A DNA stretch of 64,000 nt from Oscillospiraceae bacterium (GTDB lineage: Bacteria; Bacillota; Clostridia; Oscillospirales; Ruminococcaceae): NCBI GenBank assembly GCA_020054675.1, contig JAIHAL010000001.1, positions 248,001 through 312,000 of the forward strand. Reading direction: 5' to 3'. The notes under the pieces are model-generated. The model was given only the letters and a program-made list of their open reading frames with translations, was not told the origin of the DNA and made no database searches. Positions 43,050-52,967 of the stretch are shown in pieces. Position 1 is the first letter of the stretch. Every line of letters starts with the position of its first letter. Both the position numbers and the translations under genes were made by a program.

Positions 43050-45065
43050 TTACTCATTGCTATCGCCGGAAACCTCATCAAAAGCGTCATAATTATATGC
43101 CGGCCTTGAAATATATTTTCCTGTTTCAAAATCTACCGTCATTTCAGCATATTTTGCCGTCTTGCCGGTTGTATTATCCTTAATTTGCACAACGATTGTC
43201 TGTGTTCCGCTTGAAACAACAACTATATCCGCCTGGGATGGCGCATATTCAATGTTATCATAAGTTACCGAATCCCCTGCCACCTGTCCGTTAATATACG
43301 GAGTAAAGGTATAGGAGCCTTTTCCGCCTGAAAGAATATCAATCTTCCAAACTCTTCCCACAGAACCGGTGCTTATGGTAAGGGTTATTGTTGTCCCCTC
43401 TTCTACTGACTGCTTTTCCTCTATGCTTTGAGCAATTACTGTGCCCTTTGGCTCAAAAGAATCTTTTTGCTCATATTGAACTACAAGTTTTTTCTCAGTA
43501 AGCAGGCTGTATGCTTCTTCCTGCGTCTTTCCAACCACATTTGGAACAATTACATACTGCTTTTCAGGGCCAAGGCTTACATAAAGTATTACTTTTGTAC
43601 CCTTTTCAACCGACTCTCCCTTTGCAGGTGAAGTTTCTATCGCATAACCGGCCACAACATCGCTGACCTTTTTTATAACCTCGACTTCAAGCCCTTCGCT
43701 TTTAAGGAGGTTTTCTGCCGCAGTTGCTTCAAGATTTGCAACGGATGGTATTGAAATCATTCGTTTGCCCTTGCTGACTTTAACTGAAACTTCGTTGCCT
43801 TTTTTTATTTCCCTGCCCTCCGGGATTGACTGTTCAAATATAACACCTTGGTCATAATCCGAATATTCTTGGGATATTATTTTAAGTTCAAAATCCTGCA
43901 GATATTTTGCCTTTGCTTCATTATAATCCATTCCGACAAGCTTTGGCATATTCATTACGCCGTTGCTGCCGCTGTTAAGGTTTGTCATAAATACAACCGT
44001 TATGAAAAATATGGCCACAATTACAACAGCTGCAGCAACACCCATTAAAATCGGCACAAGCATTCTTCCGTGCTCTTCTTCCTCTTCTTCATACTCCTCT
44101 TCAATTTCATATTCATATTTTCGGGGTTTGATTTCCTGTTTCATATAATTCCTCCCGCTATTTTTAACCGAAACCGGCTCAAAATATTTTGTTGTGCTGT
44201 CCGGAGAATCCAAATATTTATATTCAAAAACTATGCTTGGATTTTTTTTGAATTGCTCTATATCCTTAATCATTTCCGCTGCTGACTGGTATCTCATGGA
44301 AGCATCTTTTTGAATTGCCTTTAAAACTATTTCCTCAAGCCCCTCGGGAATCGTATCGTTTATTTCCCTTGGGTTTTTCGGCCTTGTCTGCATATGCATA
44401 ACCGCAACTGAAACCGGGTTATCCGCATCGAAAGGCTTTTGTCCGGTCAGCATTTCATAAAGCATTATCCCAACTGAATAAATATCGCTTTTTTCGTCGG
44501 TAAAATCCCCTCTTGCCTGTTCCGGGCTTATATAATGAACAGAGCCTATTGCTTTATCAGAAAGAGTCTTTCCTTCTTCCCTTGCAAATCGGGCAATTCC
44601 AAAATCCATGACCTTTATTGTTCCATCCGGAAAAAGCATTATATTTTGAGGTTTTATATCCCTATGAACTATTCCTCTGTCATGGGCATGCTGCAATGCA
44701 CGAAGTATCTGTATTATAAAATGAACAGCATCTTTCCATTTTAAAACCCTTTGCTGCTCCATGAATTCCTTAAGAGTAATTCCGTCAATGTATTCCATAA
44801 CAATAAACTGTATTTTCTCGGTAAAACCAACATCATATATCTTAACTATATTCGGGTGCGAAAGCACTGCTATTGCTTTTGATTCATTTCTAAAACGCCT
44901 TAAAAAATCCTCGTCGTTTGCAAATTCATTTTTAAGTATCTTTACGGCAACTGTTTTCCCCTCGATAATATCGACAGCCTTATAAACGTCTGCCATTCCG
45001 CCTATACCGATAAGCTCGGTTATTTCATAGCGGCCGTCAAGCTTTTTGCCTATATTTTTATCCAT
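43050..45065 (-). CDS. prkC: PASTA-domain Ser/Thr protein kinase
   Basis: Membrane kinase that senses wall muropeptides and lipid II and regulates wall metabolism and germination. The 671 residues have an N-terminal kinase domain: glycine loop IGIGGMADVYKA, catalytic HRDIKPQNIM, DFGIARF, and APE-region GSVHYISPEQARG. A membrane helix lies near residues 342-366. Three PASTA repeats cover about 370-570 (start motifs MPKLVGMDYNEA, IPSVANLEATAA, VPNVVGKTQEEA). A further 100-residue C-terminal domain beginning GSVGRVWKIDILSGG is not PASTA-like. ATG 45065 is chosen after AGGAG. Phosphatase prpC is 26 bases upstream. Confidence 0.95.
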   Translation of the reverse strand: MDKNIGKKLDGRYEITELIGIGGMADVYKAVDIIEGKTVAVKILKNEFANDEDFLRRFRNESKAIAVLSHPNIVKIYDVGFTEKIQFIVMEYIDGITLKEFMEQQRVLKWKDAVHFIIQILRALQHAHDRGIVHRDIKPQNIMLFPDGTIKVMDFGIARFAREEGKTLSDKAIGSVHYISPEQARGDFTDEKSDIYSVGIMLYEMLTGQKPFDADNPVSVAVMHMQTRPKNPREINDTIPEGLEEIVLKAIQKDASMRYQSAAEMIKDIEQFKKNPSIVFEYKYLDSPDSTTKYFEPVSVKNSGRNYMKQEIKPRKYEYEIEEEYEEEEEEHGRMLVPILMGVAAAVVIVAIFFITVVFMTNLNSGSNGVMNMPKLVGMDYNEAKAKYLQDFELKIISQEYSDYDQGVIFEQSIPEGREIKKGNEVSVKVSKGKRMISIPSVANLEATAAENLLKSEGLEVEVIKKVSDVVAGYAIETSPAKGESVEKGTKVILYVSLGPEKQYVIVPNVVGKTQEEAYSLLTEKKLVVQYEQKDSFEPKGTVIAQSIEEKQSVEEGTTITLTISTGSVGRVWKIDILSGGKGSYTFTPYINGQVAGDSVTYDNIEYAPSQADIVVVSSGTQTIVVQIKDNTTGKTAKYAEMTVDFETGKYISRPAYNYDAFDEVSGDSNE

Positions 45066-45090
45066 CAATAATTTCACTCCTGTAAATAAT

Positions 45091-45798
45091 TTAATCGCCT
45101 ATAAGCACAACGGTTATATTATCGTTTCCGCCTTTTTTCAAAGCAAAGTCAATAAGCGAAGAAACAGCGTCATCCATGCCTTGTGAAGAAATAATTTCAA
45201 GCATCTCATTTTCGCCGCAATAATTTGACAATCCATCGGAACATAAAAGTATTTTTGCTCCTTGCTTTATTTCAAATTCAAAGTAATCAGGTTCAATCTT
45301 AGGCTCAATCCCGACTGCCTTTGTTATAAATTTCCTTTCAACAAATTTAAGTTTTTCATCAAGATATACGCTTGTCATAGAATGGTCGGCAGTAACTTGA
45401 GAAATATTTGCGCCATCTATAATATAAGCTCTGCTATCACCAACATTGACAAAATAAGCTTTTCCCTCTTTTACCAAAACCAAAACGCAGGTTGTCCCCA
45501 TTCCGCTTTTGGATTCATCTTTTTGTGAAGCATCGAACACAACCGCATTTGCCGCACAAACAGCTGAAACAAGAAGATTTCTTATTTTATTGCAGTCATA
45601 ATCAGCTTTAAATCCTAAAGAAATACGTTCAAAAATCGTATTTACGGCAAGTTCGCTTGCATCGCTTCCGGCATTATGCCCGCCCATTCCATCACAAAGA
45701 ACTGCAAGCACGACATCGTTACCAATTTTTTCAGCTCTTACTCTGTCTTGATTTTCATTCCTCACAAATCCGATGTCCGTTTTTGCAACAATATTCAA
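45091..45798 (-). CDS. prpC: PP2C-family Ser/Thr phosphatase
   Basis: Reverses PrkC phosphorylation. The 235 residues contain the manganese-binding PP2C motifs: FVRNENQDRV, LCDGMGGHNAGSDAS, VGDSRAYIID, TADHSM, LLCSDGLSNYCGE and GGNDNITVVL. TTG start behind a GTGGGA site. It directly precedes prkC, and the pair is conserved across Firmicutes. Confidence 0.96.
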   Translation of the reverse strand: MNIVAKTDIGFVRNENQDRVRAEKIGNDVVLAVLCDGMGGHNAGSDASELAVNTIFERISLGFKADYDCNKIRNLLVSAVCAANAVVFDASQKDESKSGMGTTCVLVLVKEGKAYFVNVGDSRAYIIDGANISQVTADHSMTSVYLDEKLKFVERKFITKAVGIEPKIEPDYFEFEIKQGAKILLCSDGLSNYCGENEMLEIISSQGMDDAVSSLIDFALKKGGNDNITVVLIGD

Positions 45799-45833
45799 AC
45801 ATTCCCACCCTTTCGCGCTTATTTGAAAGCAAA

Positions 45834-46868
45834 TTACGCCTCCGCCTCATGCTCGCGCCTAAGTTGACCGCATGCGGCATTTATATCTGCGCCCAAAGTT
45901 CTTCTTACAGTAACATTAAGCCCGCCTTTTTCAAGTATTGACGCAAAATTTGCAACAGATTTTCTGTCAGCCCTATAATCTCTTTCTTTAATTTTATTCA
46001 CAGGAATTATATTTACATGACAATTTATTCCCTTTAAAAGAGAAATAAGCTCATCAGCATTCTTCTTGGAATCATTTATTCCCTCCATCAAAGCATACTC
46101 GAAAGAAATCCTTCGGCCGGTTTCATTTATATAGTACCTGCATGCTTTTAATAATTCCCCAATTCCATAAACTTTGTTTATTGGCATGATTTTGCTCCTG
46201 TCTTCGTCATTTGAAGCGTGCAAAGAAACTGAAAGGGTAAGGCCGTACTTTTTTTTGGCAAGCTCATAAATTTTGTCCACAAGTCCGCAAGTTGAAAGGG
46301 AAACATGTCTTAAACTCATATTTGTCCCTTTTTCAGAGGAAAGTATATCCAAAAACGAAAGCACATTTTCATAATTGTCCAAAGGTTCTCCTATGCCCAT
46401 TAAAACAATGCTGGAAATTTTTCTTCCGCTGTCCCTTTCCGTTTCATAAAGCTGCAAAAGCATTTCGGACGGCATGAGATTTCTTTTAAATCCCGCAATT
46501 GTAGAAGCGCAAAAGTTGCAGCCCATTTTGCAGCCTGCCTGCGTTGAAATGCAAAGGCTTGTTCCATGAATATACTCCATGACCACACATTCAATATGGT
46601 TCCCATCCGAAAGCCTATACAAATATTTTATAGTATTATCAATTGAAGATTCAAGTTTTTTAACAATATTTAGTTGTTCTATATAAAAATGTTGAGATAA
46701 TTTTATACGAAATTCCAGTGAGAGATTAGTCATCTGTTCAAATGAAACCACTCTTTTCTTATGAAGCCATTCGTAAATTTGAATGGCACGGAATTTTTTC
46801 TCGCCAAGCGAAACAATTGCCTCTTCAAGTTCATTTATTCTAAGCGAAAGTATATCCGTTTTTTCCAA
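45834..46868 (-). CDS. rlmN: Dual-specificity 23S rRNA A2503 / tRNA A37 methyltransferase RlmN
   Basis: Radical SAM enzyme that makes 2-methyladenosine. Of 344 residues the cluster motif is QAGCKMGCNFCASTIAG. The catalytic cysteines are expected in the C-terminal ARRTLGADINAACGQL-like segment (VRRTLGADINAACGQLR here) and near YALMEGIND. Start is TTG, preceded by GAGG about nine bases away. Absence of an inserted loop fits RlmN rather than Cfr. Confidence 0.95.
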   Translation of the reverse strand: MEKTDILSLRINELEEAIVSLGEKKFRAIQIYEWLHKKRVVSFEQMTNLSLEFRIKLSQHFYIEQLNIVKKLESSIDNTIKYLYRLSDGNHIECVVMEYIHGTSLCISTQAGCKMGCNFCASTIAGFKRNLMPSEMLLQLYETERDSGRKISSIVLMGIGEPLDNYENVLSFLDILSSEKGTNMSLRHVSLSTCGLVDKIYELAKKKYGLTLSVSLHASNDEDRSKIMPINKVYGIGELLKACRYYINETGRRISFEYALMEGINDSKKNADELISLLKGINCHVNIIPVNKIKERDYRADRKSVANFASILEKGGLNVTVRRTLGADINAACGQLRREHEAEA

Positions 46869-46877
46869 AATAGCACC

Positions 46878-48194
46878 TCAAACATTATTTTTTTTAACAA
46901 ACTTTGCAATAAAAAATCCGTCGCTATTAAAATCTGCCGGCAAAATAGTAGCTTTATAATTTCCAAAAGGCCCGCCATATCCTTCAAGAAAGCTTTTTCC
47001 TGAAAAATCAGAGTTTTCCCTTAAAAATCTATCCGCAACCTCATCGTTTTCTTCGCGTGAAAGCGAACAAGTCGAATAAACTATTTCCCCGCCCGGCTTT
47101 AAATACCTTGAAGCATTTTTAAGTATATTGTACTGTATTTCGGGAAGATTGCCAAGTTCATCAGGATTTTTATATTTTATTTCCGGCTTTTTGGAAATTA
47201 CTCCAAGTCCAGCGCAAGGCACATCGCATAAAATTTTATCCGCCAGCGGAATGTTTGGATTAAATTCCCTCGCATCCCCTGTTCCGGCTTTAATGCAATC
47301 AATTCCAAGCCTTTCTGCGCCTTTCCTTATTAAATTCACACGCTTTTCATGCAAATCAAATGCATAAATGATTCCGTTTGAATTCATAAGCTGAGCAAGA
47401 GTAAAACTTTTTCCGCCGGGAGCTGCGCACATATCCAAAACAACTTCACCATCTTTAGGGTCAAGCGCCATGCAGCAAAGCTGCGAAGAAATGTCCTGAA
47501 CATGAAAAAGGCCATCCTTAAAACTTTTTGAGCTTTCCAAATCACCGCTTTTCACCAAAAGGCAATTCGGTATGCTTTCATGTTTTTTTGCGGATATATT
47601 TTCAAGGGAAAGTTTTTCTAAAAGTTCATCTGTTGACGTTTTTAAAACATTCACCCTTAAAGCTGTTTCGGGAATGGCGACCGTGCTTTGAAGGAGCGAT
47701 TCTATATTTTCCTTGCCATATTCCGAAATCCATTTTTGAACAAGCCACAATGGGCAAGAATACTTAATTGACAAATATTCCAATTTATTTTCAGGGAAAT
47801 TTATTTTATTATTATCCCTTATAAAATTTCTTAAGACAGCATTAACAAGCCCGGCGGCGCTCTTTTTTCTTATGCTTTTTGCAAGATTTACACTTTCGTT
47901 GACCGCAGCGCTTTCCGGAACAGAGTTCATATAAACAAGCTGATAAAATCCCATTCTTAAAATTTGAAGAACATCCTTGTCAATTTTTTCAAAAGGCATT
48001 GACAAATATTTTTTTATTATAAAATCAAGGGTGATTTTTCTTTCGATTACACCATAAAAAAGGCTGCTTGCAAACTTTTTGTCCTGTAAAGTCATATCGC
48101 TTTCCAGCAAAGCTTTATCTAAAATTATATTTGAATATCCGTTATTCTCCATCTTTATCAAAAGTTTCAGAACAAAAAGTCTTGCATTATCCAT
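46878..48194 (-). CDS. rsmB: 16S rRNA (cytosine-967 C5) methyltransferase RsmB
   Basis: Methylates C967 of 16S rRNA. The 438 residues combine an N-terminal NusB-like RNA-binding domain (about 1-140, with LRMGFYQLVYMNSVPESAAV) and a SAM methyltransferase domain. Motif I is VLDMCAAPGGKSFTLAQ, motif IV DVPCAGLG with one catalytic Cys, and motif VI IVYSTCSLSREEN with the other. ATG 48194 is preferred; AAGGGA lies nine bases upstream and the earlier TTG precedes it. Follows fmt as in B. subtilis. Confidence 0.95.
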   Translation of the reverse strand: MDNARLFVLKLLIKMENNGYSNIILDKALLESDMTLQDKKFASSLFYGVIERKITLDFIIKKYLSMPFEKIDKDVLQILRMGFYQLVYMNSVPESAAVNESVNLAKSIRKKSAAGLVNAVLRNFIRDNNKINFPENKLEYLSIKYSCPLWLVQKWISEYGKENIESLLQSTVAIPETALRVNVLKTSTDELLEKLSLENISAKKHESIPNCLLVKSGDLESSKSFKDGLFHVQDISSQLCCMALDPKDGEVVLDMCAAPGGKSFTLAQLMNSNGIIYAFDLHEKRVNLIRKGAERLGIDCIKAGTGDAREFNPNIPLADKILCDVPCAGLGVISKKPEIKYKNPDELGNLPEIQYNILKNASRYLKPGGEIVYSTCSLSREENDEVADRFLRENSDFSGKSFLEGYGGPFGNYKATILPADFNSDGFFIAKFVKKNNV

Positions 48195-48201
48195 TTTAAA
48201 A

Positions 48202-49152
48202 TCATCCCTTGCCAAAAACAGTTCCTTTTTCTATTTTATTTCCTCTTAAATAATCTGCCGTATTCATTCTTTTGCCGCATTCGGCCTGAAGCTGAAGTAT
48301 TTCAACTGCATTGCCATCTCCGCAGGCAATAATAAGCTTTTCATTATTGTCAATTATTTCACCCGGTTTAAAGCCTTTTCCGGCATCCGCAATAAATTTG
48401 GATTTATAAAATTTAAGTTTTTTACCATTTACTTCCGCCGTTGCGCAAGGCCAATCGGAAAGTCCCCTTATTTGATTATGAACTTCCCTTGCCGGTTTAG
48501 AAAAATCAATTCCGCAAAGCTCTTTTGTAAGCATAGGAGCATAAGATGAAAGCTTGTCGTCTTGTTTTTCAGGTGTAATGTTTTCAAGCTTTACACGTTC
48601 GATTGTTTCCAATAAAAGCTCCGCACCCAAAACCGAAAGCCTGTCATGAAGCTCCGAAGCCGTTTCATCTTCCCCTATTGGAGTAGATTTTTTAAGCAAC
48701 ATATCACCGGTATCAAGACCTTCCGCCATTATCATTGTAGTAACGCCGGTTTCATTTTCACCATTTAAAACGCTCCATTGTATAGGGCCTGCACCTCTAT
48801 ATTTAGGCAAAAGCGAAGCATGCACATTGATGCAATAAAGTTTAGGTATTTCAAGGACTTCCTTTGGCAATATCTTCCCGTATGCCACAACAACAATTAA
48901 ATCCGGAGAAATCTCTCTAAGCTTTTCAACAGCTGCTTTCGCATCTTCGCCTTTTTTAAGACTTTCGGGTTGAAATACCGGAATTTTATGCGTCAAGGCA
49001 AGTTCCTTTACAGGAGGCGGAGCTAATTTATATCCCCTTCCCTTTGGCTTGTCCGGCTGTGTGAAAACAGCACAGACATCCTCGCCGCTTTCAATTAAGG
49101 CTTTTAAACATGGAACAGCAAAATCAGGAGTTCCCATAAAAACTATTCTCAT
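48202..49152 (-). CDS. fmt: Methionyl-tRNA formyltransferase
   Basis: Formylates initiator Met-tRNA. The 316 residues begin MRIVFMGTPDFAVPCLKAL. The folate/catalytic centre is in LYCINVHASLLPKYRGAGP (Asn-His pair) and VTTMIMAEGLDTGDM (Asp). The C-terminal OB-fold binds tRNA. It follows def, its functional partner, by 19 bases: the two add and remove the same formyl group. Confidence 0.97.
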   Translation of the reverse strand: MRIVFMGTPDFAVPCLKALIESGEDVCAVFTQPDKPKGRGYKLAPPPVKELALTHKIPVFQPESLKKGEDAKAAVEKLREISPDLIVVVAYGKILPKEVLEIPKLYCINVHASLLPKYRGAGPIQWSVLNGENETGVTTMIMAEGLDTGDMLLKKSTPIGEDETASELHDRLSVLGAELLLETIERVKLENITPEKQDDKLSSYAPMLTKELCGIDFSKPAREVHNQIRGLSDWPCATAEVNGKKLKFYKSKFIADAGKGFKPGEIIDNNEKLIIACGDGNAVEILQLQAECGKRMNTADYLRGNKIEKGTVFGKG

Positions 49153-49171
49153 TGCGTTCCTCCGTTTTTTA

Positions 49172-49654
49172 TTATTTTTCTTCCTCTATATCAACCATTT
49201 CGTCGGCAATATCTATGAAAAGTTTTCCATTCAAATGATCTATTTCATGAAAAGCGCATCGGCAATCATGTCCCTTTAACTCTATCTCAAAAATTTCGCC
49301 ATGCCTGTTTTGCGCTCTTATCTTGCATTTTAAAGGCCTCGTAACATATCCCCAAAGGCCCGGACATGAAAGACAGCCTTCTATATCCCTTTGTGTTCCG
49401 CTGCTTTTTATAATTTCCGGATTGATAAGTTCAATGATTTTATCTTCTTCCCCATCTTCGCCAATTAAGCTTATTATGGCAGCTCTTCTTAAAACGCCAA
49501 CTTGAGGAGCGGCAAGGCCGGCTCCGGAAGCTTTTTTCAAGGTTTCTGCCATGTCATCAAGCAAAGTCCAAAGTTTTTCGTCAAATTTTTCAACCGGTTT
49601 GCTTTTTTTTCTAAGTGTTTCGTCTTCTTTTAAAACAATTTTTCTTAAAGCCAT
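49172..49654 (-). CDS. def: Peptide deformylase
   Basis: Removes the N-formyl group from new proteins. The 160 residues contain all three motifs: GAGLAAPQVGVL, EGCLSCPGLWGYV, and CAFHEIDHLNGKLF, the metal ligands being Cys and two His. The third motif reads HEIDH where HExDH is expected. It lies between priA and fmt, the usual order. Confidence 0.97.
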   Translation of the reverse strand: MALRKIVLKEDETLRKKSKPVEKFDEKLWTLLDDMAETLKKASGAGLAAPQVGVLRRAAIISLIGEDGEEDKIIELINPEIIKSSGTQRDIEGCLSCPGLWGYVTRPLKCKIRAQNRHGEIFEIELKGHDCRCAFHEIDHLNGKLFIDIADEMVDIEEEK

Positions 49655-49667
49655 TTTTACACCTCAA

Positions 49668-52118
49668 TTATAAAATATCTCCATTTATATCAATATAAAC
49701 ATTTACATTGGAAAATTCTTTCATTTTGTAAGTGAACATTAGAATTTCACTTATGAATTTTCTGAATTCAATCGTATTTTTGCATTTGATTATCATTTTA
49801 TATCTGTATTTTCCATTAATTTTTTCATAAATGCATTTTGATGGACCAAGAACTTTTAACGGAAATGATACTTTTTCGCTGATTGCCTTTTTCTTGATAA
49901 GTTCTAAAAAAACCTTTGAGGCCTTGTCGGCTTCACTATCCACCAATGAGGAAAATCCAACTATAAAAATATCGCAAAACGGCGGATATATAAGTGCTTT
50001 TCTTATTAAAATTTCTTCGTTATAAAATCCGGCATAATCTTGATTTGCAGCAAGATTTAAAACATAATGCCCTGGGACAAAGGTTTGCAGAAATGCCCTG
50101 CCTTTTTTATCCCCTCTGCCGCTCCTCCCCACCACTTGCGTGATAAGTGAAAAGGTTCTTTCATAGCTCCTGAAATCTCCCGCAAACAGCGCCTTATCAA
50201 CCGAAAGAACACCCACCAAAGTTACGTTTGGAAAATCCAGCCCCTTTGCAATCATTTGCGTTCCTATCATAATATCATATTCACCATCGGCAAAAGCTTT
50301 AAAGTTTTTTTCATACGCATACCTTGAATAAGTGGTATCCGTATCCATTCTTAAAACCCTTGCTGCCGGAAAAAGCTTTTGAATTTCGTCCTCAATTTTT
50401 TGAGTTCCAAAACCAGTCATTTTTAAATGCTCGGAACCGCATTTCTTGCATGCTCCCTCAAAAGATTCGCTATGACCGCAATAATGGCAGATAAGTCTCC
50501 CATTTATTTTATGATAAGTAAGCGGGATGTTGCAGTTTGGACAAAGTATCGGCTCTTTGCATTGAAGGCAGCTCACATATGTATTATAGCCCCTCCTGTT
50601 CAAAAGCAATATGCTTTGCTCCCTATGACTTAAATTATAATTTATCTCCTCCGCCAAAACATCGCTGAAAAATCCTGAATTCCCTTTTAAAAGTTCCTCA
50701 GACATATCAATTATGCTTACTTCGGGAAGAGCAGATTGAGAATATCTTTGCGAAAGCTCAAAAAGCTCATACCTTCCGTTTTTGGCAAAAAAATAGCTCT
50801 CAATAGAGGGCGTTGCGGATGCCATAAGCAGCACCGCATTATGAAAAGCGCAACGCTTTTTAGCTACATCCCTTGCATGATATCTTGGCGAAGCATCTGA
50901 TTTATAAGTCATTTCGCCTTCTTCATCCATTATTATAAGACCTATATTTTTCAGCGGGGCAAAAACTGCGCTTCTTGTGCCGACAACAATTTGCGCATCG
51001 CCTCTTTGGATTCTTTTGTATTCGTTAAGTCTTTGCGACAATGACAAATTGCTATGGATTACTGCCACCGTTTCCCCAAAAAGATTTTGAAATTTCTCAA
51101 CCATTTGAGGAGTAAGAGAAATTTCCGGAATAAGCATTATTGCCTGCTTTTTAAGCTTCAAAGTAAAATCAATGAGCTTTATAAAAACGGAAGTTTTTCC
51201 GCTTCCTGTAACTCCATGAAGGAGAATGCCTTTAGGGTTATTTTCCTCAATTCTCTTTGCAATCCCATCAAAAACCTTATTTTGCTCATCAGAAAGCACT
51301 ATGTCCGAAACGTTTTCTTTTATTTGCGCATTTGACGGCAAAACGACCTCGTATTCATAAGATTCAAAAACCCCTTTTCTGCAAAGGCTTTCAACCACCG
51401 CCGCCGTCATATTGCAAAGATAGCACATTTCTTTTACAGATGCGGAAGAATTCTGCATAAGCAAATCCACCGCCTGCTTTTGTTTCAATGAAAGCTTGTA
51501 CATATTTGGTTCATCCAAATATTTTTCCGAAAGGCGAACCATTTTTACTGTTTCGTCTTTTATTTTCCGCTTTACGCTGCTCGTTTGCCTTATAATGCCT
51601 TTTTGCAAAAGTCCTTCAACAGCAACATATTTGCTTTTGTTGCCTGATGTTTCCAGCATGGCATCAAATTCTTTTTTATTTTTTGCCTTTAAAAGAAATG
51701 CATACAGCGCTTCCTCTTCTTTTGTCAAATCTTCTTTTGGAGCACGGCCGGTAAGTTCATACTTTGGTGCAAAATTGACATTAAGTCCGCTGGGAATTAT
51801 GGTTTTAAGCGCTTCAAAATAAGTGCACATTGTGGTTTCTTTAAGCCAAGAAACCATTTCCAGCATTTCATCGTTAACCAAAGGCTCTTCGTCAATCAAT
51901 GAAAGAATAGGCTTTAAGTCCCTTGCAATATTAAGGTCATTGCTTTCCGACACATTTAAAACCAAAGCAACCCTTTTTCTGTTGCCTTTTCCAAAAGGAA
52001 CAAGAACTCTCATGCCTTTTGAAACATATTCAGCAAGTTCGGCTGGAACACGATAGCTGTATGGCACATCATATCCATATGAAGTATTGCTTACAGCCAC
52101 GTCAACAGTTTTTGCCAT
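49668..52118 (-). CDS. priA: Primosomal replication restart helicase PriA
   Basis: 3'-to-5' helicase that reloads the replisome at stalled forks. The 816 residues have an N-terminal 3'-DNA-binding domain (YRVPAELAEYVSKGMRVLVP), Walker A LLHGVTGSGKTSVF and DEEG box LIIMDEEGEMTY. The zinc-binding cysteines are in CLQCKEPILCPNCN and CHYCGHSESFEGACKKCG, and the motif V-VI region contains IGTQMIAKGLDFPNV. It precedes def-fmt-rsmB. Confidence 0.96.
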   Translation of the reverse strand: MAKTVDVAVSNTSYGYDVPYSYRVPAELAEYVSKGMRVLVPFGKGNRKRVALVLNVSESNDLNIARDLKPILSLIDEEPLVNDEMLEMVSWLKETTMCTYFEALKTIIPSGLNVNFAPKYELTGRAPKEDLTKEEEALYAFLLKAKNKKEFDAMLETSGNKSKYVAVEGLLQKGIIRQTSSVKRKIKDETVKMVRLSEKYLDEPNMYKLSLKQKQAVDLLMQNSSASVKEMCYLCNMTAAVVESLCRKGVFESYEYEVVLPSNAQIKENVSDIVLSDEQNKVFDGIAKRIEENNPKGILLHGVTGSGKTSVFIKLIDFTLKLKKQAIMLIPEISLTPQMVEKFQNLFGETVAVIHSNLSLSQRLNEYKRIQRGDAQIVVGTRSAVFAPLKNIGLIIMDEEGEMTYKSDASPRYHARDVAKKRCAFHNAVLLMASATPSIESYFFAKNGRYELFELSQRYSQSALPEVSIIDMSEELLKGNSGFFSDVLAEEINYNLSHREQSILLLNRRGYNTYVSCLQCKEPILCPNCNIPLTYHKINGRLICHYCGHSESFEGACKKCGSEHLKMTGFGTQKIEDEIQKLFPAARVLRMDTDTTYSRYAYEKNFKAFADGEYDIMIGTQMIAKGLDFPNVTLVGVLSVDKALFAGDFRSYERTFSLITQVVGRSGRGDKKGRAFLQTFVPGHYVLNLAANQDYAGFYNEEILIRKALIYPPFCDIFIVGFSSLVDSEADKASKVFLELIKKKAISEKVSFPLKVLGPSKCIYEKINGKYRYKMIIKCKNTIEFRKFISEILMFTYKMKEFSNVNVYIDINGDIL

Positions 52119-52147
52119 AAGGACAAGCCTATCTCCTCTCGGATAAA

Positions 52148-52369
52148 TTACTGTTCAGACTTTGTTGGTTTAAGCGCCGGGTCTTCAATCAGTCTGCATT
52201 TTCCGCTTGCAAATTCTTCAACCGCAATTTTAACAGGCTTTTCCTCAAGTATTTGATTATTTGCAGATAATTCGTCAGCAATCTGACGTGCTCTTTTCGC
52301 AACGGCAATAACAAGTGAATAATAGCTTTCGTTTTTTGTTATAAGCTGAGATATAGCAGGTCTATGCAT
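52148..52369 (-). CDS. rpoZ: RNA polymerase subunit omega
   Basis: A 73-residue protein that helps assemble the beta' subunit of RNA polymerase. Residues 18-30 (LVIAVAKRARQIA) and VKIAVEEFASGKCR are typical. It overlaps the gmk stop by eight bases; gmk-rpoZ-priA is the standard order. Confidence 0.93.
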   Translation of the reverse strand: MHRPAISQLITKNESYYSLVIAVAKRARQIADELSANNQILEEKPVKIAVEEFASGKCRLIEDPALKPTKSEQ

Positions 52370-52967
52370 TATTCAACACCTCATCTATTTTATTTAATGA
52401 ACGTTTTTGAGTAAGCTTTTCAGCAACAATTATTGCATTAAGCTCATCAATAGCTTTTGTCAAATCTTCATTAACCATTATGTAGTCATAATATTTTGCA
52501 GCTTTTATTTCGTTCACAGCTTCGGCCAAACGTTTTTCTATTTTTTCTTCGCTCTCAGTCCGTCTTTTTTCAAGCCTTCTCCTAAGTTCGTTAAGAGATG
52601 GCGGAAGTATGAAAATAAACACCGCTTCAGGACAAGTTTCCTTTATTTTCATAGCTCCCTTTACTTCAATTTCAAGAATCACATCCTTTCCGCTTTCAAG
52701 CATTTCTTCAACTTGTTTTCTTGGAGTGCCATAATAATTATCGCAATAAAAGGCATATTCAAGCATGCCCCCTGTTTCAATAAGCTCCATAAATTCCTGT
52801 TTGTCCATAAAATGATAATTTATCCCGTTGACTTCACCCTCCCTTGGCGCACGTGTAGTCGCGGAAACGGAATAATAAATATTTTCATTTTTTAAAATCT
52901 GCGAAAGAATAGTGCCTTTCCCACAGCCGGAAGGCCCGGAAACTACTATAAGCAACCCCTTATTCAT
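52362..52967 (-). CDS. gmk: Guanylate kinase
   Basis: Phosphorylates GMP to GDP. With ATG 52967 (GAGGAGG nine bases upstream) it has 201 residues. P-loop [16 protein letters not shown]-binding [19 protein letters not shown] and lid [15 protein letters not shown] are visible. It overlaps the remA stop by eight bases. RemA overlapping gmk is a fixed arrangement in spore formers. Confidence 0.97.
   Translation of the reverse strand: MNKGLLIVVSGPSGCGKGTILSQILKNENIYYSVSATTRAPREGEVNGINYHFMDKQEFMELIETGGMLEYAFYCDNYYGTPRKQVEEMLESGKDVILEIEVKGAMKIKETCPEAVFIFILPPSLNELRRRLEKRRTESEEKIEKRLAEAVNEIKAAKYYDYIMVNEDLTKAIDELNAIIVAEKLTQKRSLNKIDEVLNNA

Noticed and set aside
52407-52895. 162-codon plus-strand frame opposite gmk
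   Set aside because: Fully antisense to gmk; Phe/Tyr/His-rich translation typical of reversed low-GC coding sequence; no promoter or ribosome site.
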